Positions 25,984-33,469 of a DNA stretch of 44,485 nt are shown here, one piece after another. The notes beneath the pieces are model-generated. The model searched no databases, had not been told where the DNA came from, and was given only the letters and a program-made list of their open reading frames with translations. How positions within the stretch are numbered: the first letter of the stretch is position 1; each line of letters starts with the position of its first letter. The translations under genes and the position numbers were made by a program. This DNA is from Megasphaera sp. (lineage in GTDB: Bacteria; Bacillota; Negativicutes; Veillonellales; Megasphaeraceae): NCBI GenBank assembly GCA_022641375.1, contig JALCDF010000008.1, forward strand, positions 1 through 44,485. Direction: 5' to 3'.

Positions 25984-26811
25984 ATGACAGCCATAGAAAC
26001 CAGTAAAAAGTACGAAACATTACGACAAATTATTCGGAATCTGGGCAGCGTAGTCATTGGATTTTCCGGCGGGGTGGACAGCACGCTGTTAACCTGGATT
26101 GCCCATGATGTCTTAGGGGATAAGGTATTGGCCGTAACGGCTGTATCACCGACCTTGCCTGAAGGTGAAGAAAAAAGTGCCCATGCGATGGCGGCTGCCA
26201 TGGGCGTTCCGTATATGACGATGCCATCAACAGAATTCAGCGATGCGGATTTTGTTAAGAATGCTCCGAATCGTTGTTACATCTGTAAGAAGATACGCTT
26301 TACGGCGTTAGCAGCGTTAGCCAGGGAACGGGGCTATGCCTGGGTGGCCGATGGCGGTAATATCGATGATCTCAGCGACTATCGTCCGGGCATGAAAGCC
26401 TTGAATGAACTGAAGGATACCGTTTGCAGTCCCATGATCGAAGCCGGTTTGGACAAAGCCGACATACGTGCTTTATCTAAAGAATTAGGGCTGCCGACGT
26501 GGAATAAGCAAAGTGCGGCCTGCCTGGCCAGCCGTATTCCCTATGGTATGGAATTGACGCCGCAGCGGCTGCATATGATTGATAAAGCAGAAGCGTTCAT
26601 AGCACCTTTTGTTACCGGTCCTATGCGTGTCCGCTATCATGGCGAAGTGGCCCGGATTGAAGTGTCAGATGCTGATACCGGCCATATCCTGGTTCATCGC
26701 CAGGCTATCGTGCAGGCCTTGAAGCAGTATGGGTTTACATATGTGACACTGGATTTGAATGGCTATCAAATGGGCATCTTGAACGAAACAATTCATACAG
26801 GAGAGGAATGA
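25984..26811 (+). CDS. larE: ATP-dependent sacrificial sulfur transferase LarE
   Basis: PP-loop ATPase that inserts sulfur into the nickel-pincer nucleotide cofactor of lactate racemase and related enzymes. The 275 residues contain the pyrophosphatase loop SGGVDSTLL, the family block C98-YI-C101-KKIRF, DGGNIDDLSDYRPG and C180 in AACLASRIPYG, the region of the sacrificial cysteine described in Lactobacillus. Other LarE proteins use a [4Fe-4S] cluster instead, and I cannot tell which type this is. No larA, larB or larC is in the window. It directly abuts the upstream hydrolase gene and is three bases from nth. Confidence 0.88.
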   Translation: MTAIETSKKYETLRQIIRNLGSVVIGFSGGVDSTLLTWIAHDVLGDKVLAVTAVSPTLPEGEEKSAHAMAAAMGVPYMTMPSTEFSDADFVKNAPNRCYICKKIRFTALAALARERGYAWVADGGNIDDLSDYRPGMKALNELKDTVCSPMIEAGLDKADIRALSKELGLPTWNKQSAACLASRIPYGMELTPQRLHMIDKAEAFIAPFVTGPMRVRYHGEVARIEVSDADTGHILVHRQAIVQALKQYGFTYVTLDLNGYQMGILNETIHTGEE

Positions 26812-26814
26812 CTT

Positions 26815-27450
26815 ATGGCGATAACAAAAAAGGTAAAACAGGAAATGCTGCAGCGTTTCCAGGACCAGTATGGCATCATGAAACCGGCACTTCATTACAG
26901 CTCGCCGTTCGAACTCATGATTGCGGTTATTTTATCTGCTCAATGTACGGATGAACGGGTCAATATCGTGACCGCAGGGCTGTTTCCCGAATATAATACA
27001 CCGCAGAAGTTGTTGGAATTGGGACAAAGCGGCTTGGAAGATAAGATTCGGACGTGTGGTCTATACCATAGCAAGGCCAAAAATATCATAGCCAATTGCG
27101 TCATAGTATGTGAACAATACGGCGGTGAAATACCGAAGACCTTTGACGAGCTGGTCAAACTCCCGGGAGTAGGTCGTAAAACAGCCAATGTCTTGGTGAG
27201 CATCTTATTTGATACACCGGCCATTGCTGTCGATACCCATGTATTCCGCGTATCGAATCGTCTCCAGCTGGCCATAGGGAAGACGCCGCTGGAAGTAGAA
27301 AAAGGGTTACAGAAAGCCATTCCTAAAGAATGGTGGAGCCGGGCCCATCATTGGCTCATTTGGCACGGCCGCCGGATTTGTAAAGCCCGCAAACCCTTAT
27401 GCGACCAATGTTTTTTAGCAGATATCTGCCCCGGCGGCAAGGGAAAATAA
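26815..27450 (+). CDS. nth: Endonuclease III
   Basis: Base-excision repair glycosylase/AP lyase for oxidised pyrimidines. The 211 residues have the helix-hairpin-helix LPGVGRKTANVLV with catalytic lysine K122, catalytic aspartate D140 in AVDTHVFRVSNRL, and the [4Fe-4S] ligands C189-x6-C196-x2-C199-x5-C205. The N-terminal IAVILSAQCTDERVN is typical. It follows larE by three bases and is the last gene before a promoter region. Confidence 0.96.
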   Translation: MAITKKVKQEMLQRFQDQYGIMKPALHYSSPFELMIAVILSAQCTDERVNIVTAGLFPEYNTPQKLLELGQSGLEDKIRTCGLYHSKAKNIIANCVIVCEQYGGEIPKTFDELVKLPGVGRKTANVLVSILFDTPAIAVDTHVFRVSNRLQLAIGKTPLEVEKGLQKAIPKEWWSRAHHWLIWHGRRICKARKPLCDQCFLADICPGGKGK

Positions 27451-27510
27451 GACCGGCATGATTCATGATGCTTTCGTAGTTTTACCTTCTGCAGCGCCCT
27501 GCCGTACACA

Positions 27511-27539
27511 TTGACAAATAGGTAAAAAGCAGGTAAGAT
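27511..27539 (+). promoter_or_regulatory. Promoter of the small DUF2262-like gene
   Basis: A perfect TTGACA (27511-27516) and TAAGAT (27534-27539) are 17 bases apart. The predicted start near 27546 gives a leader of about 55 bases. GTAAAAA at 27522 and TTTTTAC at 27552 form an imperfect inverted repeat across the -10 box, possibly an operator. Confidence 0.78.
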
Positions 27540-27599
27540 AAATATGCTTGGTTTTTACTTTTCAACAGATAAACCAGTGGCAGGGAGGGCTCATAATAT

Positions 27600-27995
27600 A
27601 TGGATCTACAATATGTAAAAGGCAGTTATATGGCTGAAATCATGTTTGAAGACAGACCTGTTTTATTTACTCTTGAAGGATTGGATGAAGGCAGGGATTC
27701 CGAGGCTCTCCGCTATAGTATGATGATATGGGACTGGGTAAAAGACCATCGTTCTCGTGTAATCGCCCATGCGCCGCTTATCGCTAACTTTAAAAATAAA
27801 AAGTGGCGGAATGATGATGAACCGGAAGTCTCTGCGGAAGAAATTGCCGATTCCTTACGATGCATTAATTCCGTTCATGCGAATTATGAAGGAAATTTTG
27901 ACATATTTTTTGATGCCTACGGCCTGTTCGAGGAACGGTCCCTGGTGGTCAGTATGGGTAAAAATTTCTTATTCAAAGGCTTCAAGATTCTTTAA
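27600..27995 (+). CDS. Small soluble protein, possible DUF2262 domain
   Basis: The 131-residue product is acidic, has no signal or membrane segment and includes ALRYSMMIWDWVKDHRSRV and a final block with GNFDIFFDAYGLFEERSLVV. That last block resembles the DUF2262 pattern of a tyrosine/phenylalanine-aspartate strand before a short L-F turn; this is a memory-based match and uncertain. GGGAGGG lies ten bases before the ATG. It has its own strong promoter. The SCIFF precursor promoter starts two bases after its stop, with no terminator between, so its transcript may run into the SCIFF operon. Confidence 0.75.
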   Translation: MDLQYVKGSYMAEIMFEDRPVLFTLEGLDEGRDSEALRYSMMIWDWVKDHRSRVIAHAPLIANFKNKKWRNDDEPEVSAEEIADSLRCINSVHANYEGNFDIFFDAYGLFEERSLVVSMGKNFLFKGFKIL

Positions 27996-27997
27996 TG

Positions 27998-28026
27998 TTG
28001 TAGAAACTCACGCAATGTGGTAGAAT
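27998..28026 (+). promoter_or_regulatory. Promoter of the SCIFF operon
   Basis: TTGTAG (27998-28003) and TAGAAT (28021-28026) are 17 bases apart, directly after the stop codon of the preceding gene and about 30 bases before the precursor start. Confidence 0.7.
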
Positions 28027-28056
28027 AGTAATAATCTTGACAGTGAGGTGAATACA

Positions 28057-28197
28057 ATGGCAAAACATATTATTACGATTAATACAGAATCGATTCAAAA
28101 GACAGCACAGCATGCCGGCTGTAGTGAATGCCAGACATCATGCCAGTCTGCCTGCAAGACTTCTTGCACGGTTGGCAATCAGATTTGTAACAAATAA
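28057..28197 (+). CDS. scfA: SCIFF ranthipeptide precursor (six cysteines in forty-five residues)
   Basis: A 46-residue peptide with GAGGTG as ribosome site. The leader part begins MAKHIITINTESIQKTAQ and the core has six cysteines at 22, 25, 29, 33, 37 and 44, with the very conserved SCQSACKTSCTVGNQIC. This is the SCIFF family (TIGR03973), the precursor of a thioether-bridged ribosomal peptide. In a studied clostridial homologue the maturase joins a cysteine to a threonine five residues on; the matching pair here would be C33 and T38. The maturase gene follows 63 bases later. Products of this family are widespread in Clostridia, but their role is unknown. Confidence 0.95.
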   Translation: MAKHIITINTESIQKTAQHAGCSECQTSCQSACKTSCTVGNQICNK

Positions 28198-28214
28198 TGA
28201 ATGATTAAGGGGAC

Positions 28215-28247
28215 ACCCTTTACCTCACGGTAAAGGGTATTCTTTTT
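28215..28247 (+). terminator. Hairpin with T-run between SCIFF precursor and maturase (likely partial terminator)
   Basis: ACCCTTTACC at 28215-28224 and GGTAAAGGGT at 28229-28238 form a perfect ten-pair stem with a four-base loop, followed by ATTCTTTTTG. It ends just before the maturase ribosome site (GGAGG, 28252-28256). It probably lowers maturase expression relative to precursor. Confidence 0.8.
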
Positions 28248-28260
28248 GTATGGAGGAACT

Positions 28261-29694
28261 ATGGCTGAGATAAAACCGATGATACATAAATATTGCCAAA
28301 ATGGAACCTATATGCTCCTTGATGTCAACAGTGGCATCATCAATGTCATTGATAAGATGACCTATGATGTATTGGATGTATATGATGGTACCAATAAGGC
28401 TGCTGTATATGCAAAATTTGCTGGAATATATGATAGAAAAGATTTAGATGAAACGTTGGAAGAATTAGATGGGCTGATTGCTAAAGAAATGCTTTTTGCC
28501 CCGATGACGGAAAACTTTAAAGTCGTTGCGGAAGAAGAACCGGTCATCAAGTCCTTGTGCCTGAATATTGCCCATGATTGTAACTTACGGTGTAAATATT
28601 GTTTTGCTTCGCAGGGAGATTACGATACGCACAAACGGGAACTGATGCCCTTTGACGTTGCCAAACGGGCCGTGGATATGCTGATCAAAAGTACGGAAGG
28701 AAAACGGCAGCATTGCGAAATCGATTTCTTTGGCGGCGAACCGCTCATGAATTTCGGGGTTGTCAAACAAACGATCGAATATATTCGGCAGCAGGAAAAA
28801 ATTCATGATAAGGTTTTTAAATTGTCCCTGACGACCAACGGGATGCTGCTCGATCCGGACAAGGTGAAATATCTGACAGATCATCACATCAGCCTGATCC
28901 TGAGCCTGGATGGCCGTCCGGAAATACACAATCGCATGCGCCCGGATGTCGGCGGGCATGGCTCCTATGATACGTGTGCCAAGAATCAGGTATATGCCGC
29001 CAAACACCGCCATGGGGAAGAATATTATGTGCGGGGTACCTATACCAAATACAATCTGGATTTCACCAAAGACGTAGAACATATGGCGGATCTGGGATTC
29101 GAAGGCTTGTCCATGGAACCGGTTGTGGGCGATGATCTTTCGTATGCCATTACAAAAGATGATTTGCCGCGTATTTTTGATGAATATGATCATCTGACAA
29201 AATTCTACTTACAACGCATGGATGAAGGACGTCCCTTCATCTATTATCACTTCATCATGGACTTATATCGCGGTCCCTGTATTGCCAAACGCCTTCGCGG
29301 CTGTGGTGCCGGCCATGAATACATGTGCATTGTTCCGAACGGGGATATCTATCCGTGCCACCAGTTTGTCGGGCAGGACGGCTATGTCATCGGCAACGTC
29401 TACGAAGGGGTTACCAATACGGAATTACCGCCGCTGTTCCGGGATATGCATGTATTGAATAAACCGGAATGCTGCAAGTGCTGGGCTAAATTCTTCTGCA
29501 GCGGCGGGTGTCATGCCAACAACATTAAATACGGCGGAAACATTCAGACACCGTATAAACTGAGCTGTGAAATTCAAAAGAAACGCATAGAATGCGCCAT
29601 GTATATACAGGCTGTATTGGCACTGAAGGGACAAAAAGCCCGCCTTTTCGGGGATGGACCGGAAGACTGTGGAGGATGTAGCGCCTGTGATTAA
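28261..29694 (+). CDS. scfB: SCIFF peptide maturase, radical SAM/SPASM thioether-forming enzyme
   Basis: Radical SAM enzyme that installs thioether bonds in the SCIFF peptide. The 477 residues begin with a peptide-recognition-like region (MIHKYCQNGTYMLLDVNSG), then the SAM cluster C107-NLR-C111-KY-C114, FFGGEPLMNF, and a SPASM/twitch region with further cysteines (CGAGHEYMC, GDIYPCHQF, ECCKCWAKFFCSGGC, LSCEIQKKRIEC), enough for two auxiliary clusters. The end is CGGCSACD. Start at 28261 fits GGAGG at 28252. A TTG at 28246 would put the ribosome site inside the gene. Matches TIGR03974. Confidence 0.93.
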   Translation: MAEIKPMIHKYCQNGTYMLLDVNSGIINVIDKMTYDVLDVYDGTNKAAVYAKFAGIYDRKDLDETLEELDGLIAKEMLFAPMTENFKVVAEEEPVIKSLCLNIAHDCNLRCKYCFASQGDYDTHKRELMPFDVAKRAVDMLIKSTEGKRQHCEIDFFGGEPLMNFGVVKQTIEYIRQQEKIHDKVFKLSLTTNGMLLDPDKVKYLTDHHISLILSLDGRPEIHNRMRPDVGGHGSYDTCAKNQVYAAKHRHGEEYYVRGTYTKYNLDFTKDVEHMADLGFEGLSMEPVVGDDLSYAITKDDLPRIFDEYDHLTKFYLQRMDEGRPFIYYHFIMDLYRGPCIAKRLRGCGAGHEYMCIVPNGDIYPCHQFVGQDGYVIGNVYEGVTNTELPPLFRDMHVLNKPECCKCWAKFFCSGGCHANNIKYGGNIQTPYKLSCEIQKKRIECAMYIQAVLALKGQKARLFGDGPEDCGGCSACD

Positions 29695-29881
29695 ATTAAA
29701 GCGATTCCTATGGGCCATCGTTTTTATCTATTTGCTATACGCGCTCATAAAAGATGGCGTGTCTATCGAGATTGGCGGCCTTTTCGCATTGGCCGTCGTC
29801 GTGTATCTGGTACAGGAATTGGTAAATAGCACAGCCTATAAAAAATGGAAAAATCATAAGATACAGAATCATAAAAGGTAG
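29687..29881 (+). CDS. Two-helix membrane peptide of the SCIFF operon, function unknown
   Basis: A 64-residue frame begins at a GTG that overlaps the end of the maturase gene by eight bases, with GGAGGA at 29671-29676. An ATG at 29654 in the same frame has no comparable site. The product has helix 1 (RFLWAIVFIYLLYALI), a short polar loop (KDGVSIEIGG), helix 2 (LFALAVVVYLVQELV) and a basic tail (KKWKNHKIQNHKR), so both ends probably face the cytoplasm. The terminator stem includes its stop codon. No known family is recognised; export, anchoring or protection linked to the peptide is possible but unproven. Confidence 0.7.
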   Translation: MIKLKRFLWAIVFIYLLYALIKDGVSIEIGGLFALAVVVYLVQELVNSTAYKKWKNHKIQNHKR

Positions 29882-29908
29882 GAGAATTTTTCTTCTATCT
29901 TTTTTTTT
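29872..29908 (+). terminator. Rho-independent terminator of the SCIFF operon
   Basis: AGGTAGGAGA at 29876-29885 pairs fully with TCTTCTATCT at 29891-29900 (ten pairs, three G-T) around a five-base loop, extended by four A-T pairs, and nine Ts end it at 29900-29908. The stem contains the stop codon of the upstream membrane peptide. Confidence 0.8.
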
Positions 29909-29953
29909 ATACAAAAGAGCACTTATTTTGTACAAATTCTAGCAAAAGGACAC

Positions 29954-30014
29954 TAAAAAGGTTGACTTTGTAAATAAAAAGGAGTACGATAAGTGCAGTA
30001 AAAAGGTATACTTT
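29954..30014 (+). promoter_or_regulatory. Direct repeat TAAAAAGGTnnACTTT flanking the suf promoter, candidate operator
   Basis: Copy 1 at 29954-29969 contains the -35 hexamer and copy 2 at 29999-30014 starts at the expected transcription start; they match at 14 of 16 positions and are 45 bp apart. Copy 2 is nearly palindromic (AAAGGTATACTTT). GCACTTAT (29919-29926) and ATAAGTGC (29989-29996) also form a perfect inverted repeat around the promoter. A regulator bound to either set could block polymerase. An iron or Fe-S sensor is the obvious guess, but the motif is not one I recognise. Confidence 0.5.
29962..29990 (+). promoter_or_regulatory. Promoter of the suf operon
   Basis: TTGACT (29962-29967) and TACGAT (29985-29990) are 17 bases apart. 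The predicted start is near 29997, giving a leader of about 60 bases to sufC. Confidence 0.7.
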
Positions 30015-30055
30015 AATATAACTATCTACATCAATATACTATAGGAGTGATCGTA

Positions 30056-30796
30056 ATGAGTGAATTATTAAGAGTCGAAGGATTACACATAGCTGTGGAA
30101 GGGAAAGAAATCCTGAAGGGACTTGATATAACGATACATACAGGGGAAACCCATGTCATTATGGGGTCGAATGGGGCCGGTAAATCCACATTGTTCAATG
30201 CCATTATGGGCAATCCCAAATATGTCGTCACCGCAGGGAAAATTTTCTTCGAAGGCCAGGATATTACGGAAGCCCCGGTCAATGAACGGGCGAAGGCCGG
30301 TATATTCATGGCGTTTCAATCCCCTATCGCCGTACAGGGCATCAGTGTAGAAAATTTTATTCGGAATGCCAGGAATACAGTTACCGGGAAGACCCAGCGT
30401 ATTATGCCATTTCGTAAGAAATTACACCAACAGATGGATGCCTTATCGATGGACCGGTCATATGCCGGACGCTATGTCAACGATGGATTTTCCGGTGGTG
30501 AACGGAAAAAGACAGAAATACTGCAAATGTGTATGTTAGAACCGAAACTGACCATGCTTGATGAAATCGATTCTGGCCTGGATGTGGATGCGGTCCGGAT
30601 CGTGTCGGAAACCGTTTCGAAATACCATGACGAAACCAATTCGATTTTGGTGATTACCCATCACAGTGAAATCTTACAGCATTTAAAACCGGATTTTGTC
30701 CATATCCTTATTGATGGAAAAATTGTTAAAACCGGGGATGCGTCACTGATCCAGGCGATTGAAGCCAACGGGTATGATGCATATAAACAGCATTGA
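30056..30796 (+). CDS. sufC: Fe-S cluster assembly ATPase SufC
   Basis: ABC-type ATPase of the SufBCD scaffold that builds iron-sulfur clusters in the cytoplasm. The 246 residues have Walker A GSNGAGKST (37-45), the signature FSGGERKKTEILQM, Walker B LTMLDEIDSGLDVDAV and a switch histidine in ITHHSEIL. It has no membrane domain, as expected for SufC. Start at ATG 30056 with TAGGAG eight bases upstream, rather than a GTG at 30047 that overlaps that site. Confidence 0.96.
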   Translation: MSELLRVEGLHIAVEGKEILKGLDITIHTGETHVIMGSNGAGKSTLFNAIMGNPKYVVTAGKIFFEGQDITEAPVNERAKAGIFMAFQSPIAVQGISVENFIRNARNTVTGKTQRIMPFRKKLHQQMDALSMDRSYAGRYVNDGFSGGERKKTEILQMCMLEPKLTMLDEIDSGLDVDAVRIVSETVSKYHDETNSILVITHHSEILQHLKPDFVHILIDGKIVKTGDASLIQAIEANGYDAYKQH

Positions 30797-30823
30797 TGGG
30801 GAAAGTAACAGTTATTTTTCCGA

Positions 30824-30850
30824 ATATATCGGTAAGCTTACCGGATATAT
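30824..30850 (+). other. Intercistronic hairpin between sufC and sufB
   Basis: CGGT at 30830-30833 pairs with ACCG at 30840-30843, and ATATAT at 30824-30829 with ATATAT at 30845-30850, with one bulged G. The palindrome CGGTAAGCTTACCG forms the top. No T-run follows. It may tune mRNA stability within the suf operon. Confidence 0.45.
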
Positions 30851-30878
30851 GAGTCAGAAATAAATGGGAGATACGAAT

Positions 30879-32327
30879 ATGGCAGATAAAAATAAACTTG
30901 CAGAAGAACTGAAACTACGGGAAGAACGGGATAAAATCAATTCTTTCTCGGATTTCAGCAACATGTATAATTTCAAAAAAGATTTTAAATATGATTATAA
31001 GACTGATGCCGGTTTGACGCCGGATATCGTACGGGAAATCTCGGAACAGAAGGATGAACCGCAATGGATGCTTGATTTTCGCCTGAAATCCCTCGATATC
31101 TTTAATCGGATGGCATATCCTGACTGGGGTCCGGATATTAGCGAGCTGGATATGGACAACATCGTGACCTATGTCCGGCCGAAGGCGCAGATGAAAGCCA
31201 ATTGGAATGATGTACCCGACGATATCAAGGATACGTTTGACCGGCTGGGGATACCGGAAGCAGAAAAGACTTCGTTGGCCGGTGTCGGAGCGCAGTATGA
31301 TTCGGAAGTCGTATACCACAGCATCCAGGATGAACTGGTCAAACAAGGGGTTATCTATACGGATTTTGATACGGCGCTGCGCGATTACGAAGATATCGTG
31401 CGGGCTCATTTCATGAAACTGGTACCGCCGACAGATCATAAATTCGCCGCATTGCATGGCGCTGTCTGGTCGGGCGGCTCGTATGTATTCGTTCCCGAAG
31501 GGGTAGATGTATCCATACCGTTGCAAAGTTATTTTCGGTTGAATGCTCCCGGTGCGGGGCAGTTTGAACATACGATGATCATTGTCAGCAAGGGCGCGAA
31601 GGTGCATTTCATTGAAGGCTGCAGCGCACCGAAATATAACGTTGCCAACCTGCATGCCGGCTGTGTTGAATTGTACATCGGCGACGATGCGACGCTGACG
31701 TATTCGACTATCGAAAACTGGTCGAAGAATATGTATAACCTGAATACAAAACGGGCTATCGTTGGCAAGAACGGTACGATTAACTGGGTCACGGGGTCAT
31801 TTGGTTCCCATACATCCTGTTTGTATCCCATGAGTATCCTTCAGGGTGAAGGAGCCCATTGTGAATTTACCGGGGTCACCTTTGCCGGCAAGGGACAGTA
31901 TCTCGATACGGGATCCAAAGTTGTCCATAACGCACCGCATACGACAAGTAATATCAATTCAAAATCAATCAGTAAGAGTGGCGGTGTCTGTATTTATCGT
32001 GGCAGTGTCGTCATTAATGAAAAAGCAGAAGGAGCCAAATCCAATGTCAGCTGTGAATCACTGATGCTTGATGAACAGTCACAGTCGGATACGATTCCGG
32101 CTATCGTTGTAAAAAATGACAATATCGATTTAGGACATGAAGCAAAAATCGGCCGGATTTCCGATGACGCTATCTTCTATCTGATGAGCCGCGGCCTCAG
32201 TGAAGAAGAAGCGCGGGCCATGCTGGTCCGTGGCTTTGTCGAACCGGTGTCCAAGGCGCTGCCGCTGGAATATGCCGTCGAAATGAATAACTTGATTAAT
32301 TTGGAACTAAAAGGTTCCTTGAAATAG
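30879..32327 (+). CDS. sufB: Fe-S cluster assembly protein SufB
   Basis: Scaffold subunit of SufBCD. The 482 residues show the beta-helix family blocks: VPEGVDVSIPLQSYFRLN, SKGAKVHFIEGCSAP, GSFGSHTSCLYPMSILQGEGA and AKSNVSCESLMLDEQSQSDT, the last carrying the cysteine used for cluster building. The end LFYLMSRGLSEEEA-like block (AIFYLMSRGLSEEEARAML) is standard. ATG 30879 is preferred because GGGAG lies eight bases before it; ATG 30864 has no ribosome site. Confidence 0.95.
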   Translation: MADKNKLAEELKLREERDKINSFSDFSNMYNFKKDFKYDYKTDAGLTPDIVREISEQKDEPQWMLDFRLKSLDIFNRMAYPDWGPDISELDMDNIVTYVRPKAQMKANWNDVPDDIKDTFDRLGIPEAEKTSLAGVGAQYDSEVVYHSIQDELVKQGVIYTDFDTALRDYEDIVRAHFMKLVPPTDHKFAALHGAVWSGGSYVFVPEGVDVSIPLQSYFRLNAPGAGQFEHTMIIVSKGAKVHFIEGCSAPKYNVANLHAGCVELYIGDDATLTYSTIENWSKNMYNLNTKRAIVGKNGTINWVTGSFGSHTSCLYPMSILQGEGAHCEFTGVTFAGKGQYLDTGSKVVHNAPHTTSNINSKSISKSGGVCIYRGSVVINEKAEGAKSNVSCESLMLDEQSQSDTIPAIVVKNDNIDLGHEAKIGRISDDAIFYLMSRGLSEEEARAMLVRGFVEPVSKALPLEYAVEMNNLINLELKGSLK

Positions 32328-32341
32328 GGAGGACGATACGA

Positions 32342-33469
32342 ATGGAAAAAGTATACTATAATGAATTGCCGCGTCCGACCTTCCGCTGGATGAAAGTAAA
32401 TCATTTGGAAATGGATCCGTTGGCAAGCGGAACACTCGTTCCGTATCAGCCGGAGATCAGGAAAGAGGGAGATGCAATCGCGATTCGTGCGTATCATGGT
32501 GAAGATTGGCCGGATACGGACACCTTTACCGGTGCGAATGCGTCGGAACTGGAACGGGCCGTTCACCACGGCAATACGGGTATAGGCATTACGGTGCCGG
32601 CCGGAACAACGGGTGCGGTATGGTTGAAATATACCTTGTCCGATGTAGAAAAGCGGATTGACGGTGTCTTAAAAGTACAAGTGGGCGATGATAGTGATGT
32701 ACAGCTGTTTTTGACCTTTGAAGGCGGCGCCGAACAGGGCAGCGTCAATTTGGCGGAATATTTTGAACTGGGCGATCATGCCAATATTAAAGTGAGCAAA
32801 ATCCAGTTGCATGATGATAATACCCGCCATGTAGAACATCGCTATGCCGTAGGCGGTAAAAAAAGTACGGTTGATTACGTCAGTGCAGAATTAGGCGCCA
32901 GTAAATCAATCATCTACTATAAGACAGATTTGAATCATGACGAAAACGAGTTTAACAGTCAGGCCATGTATATGGGCAATAAGGATCAGATATTTGATTT
33001 TTCCTATTGGGTGCCGACGCAGGGTGTCAAGACCAATACGAATATCCTGACTACGGGAGCCCTGATGGATACATCGAAAAAATATTTCCGCGGTACGATC
33101 GATTTTCTCCGTGGCGGTAAGAAAGCCGTCGGTTCGGAATCGGATGTATGTCTGCTCCTTGATAAAGGCGTTCATTCGATTTCGGTGCCCCTGTTATTAT
33201 GCAAGGAAGACGATGTCATCGGGAATCATGCTTCCAGTGCCGGTCAGATCGACAAAGATAAATTATTCTATCTCATGAGCCGGGGATTCAACGAAGCCGG
33301 TGCCCGGCTGATTATCGTCGAATCCAATATCCGTCCCGTCATCGATGCGCTGGGCGATAAAGAATTGGAAAACAAAGCCATACAGGCTGTCCGTGAAAAA
33401 ATGCAGTTTTGCCACAAGAAAGGTGATTGCTATGATAAATGTACGCAAAGATTTCCCCATTTTGACTAA
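32342..33469 (+). CDS. sufD: Fe-S cluster assembly protein SufD
   Basis: Partner of SufB in the scaffold. The 375 residues are less conserved but show the SufB/SufD beta-helix and the C-terminal block GNHASSAGQIDKDKLFYLMS, with the histidine proposed as cluster ligand, followed by RGFNEAGARLIIVE. The extra C-terminus is rich in cysteine (FCHKKGDCYDKC). It starts 14 bases after sufB and overlaps sufS by 38 bases. Confidence 0.93.
   Translation: MEKVYYNELPRPTFRWMKVNHLEMDPLASGTLVPYQPEIRKEGDAIAIRAYHGEDWPDTDTFTGANASELERAVHHGNTGIGITVPAGTTGAVWLKYTLSDVEKRIDGVLKVQVGDDSDVQLFLTFEGGAEQGSVNLAEYFELGDHANIKVSKIQLHDDNTRHVEHRYAVGGKKSTVDYVSAELGASKSIIYYKTDLNHDENEFNSQAMYMGNKDQIFDFSYWVPTQGVKTNTNILTTGALMDTSKKYFRGTIDFLRGGKKAVGSESDVCLLLDKGVHSISVPLLLCKEDDVIGNHASSAGQIDKDKLFYLMSRGFNEAGARLIIVESNIRPVIDALGDKELENKAIQAVREKMQFCHKKGDCYDKCTQRFPHFD

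Noticed and set aside
33345-33431. Longer SufS starting inside sufD
   Set aside because: The extension has no ribosome site and ATG 33432 matches the family N-terminus.
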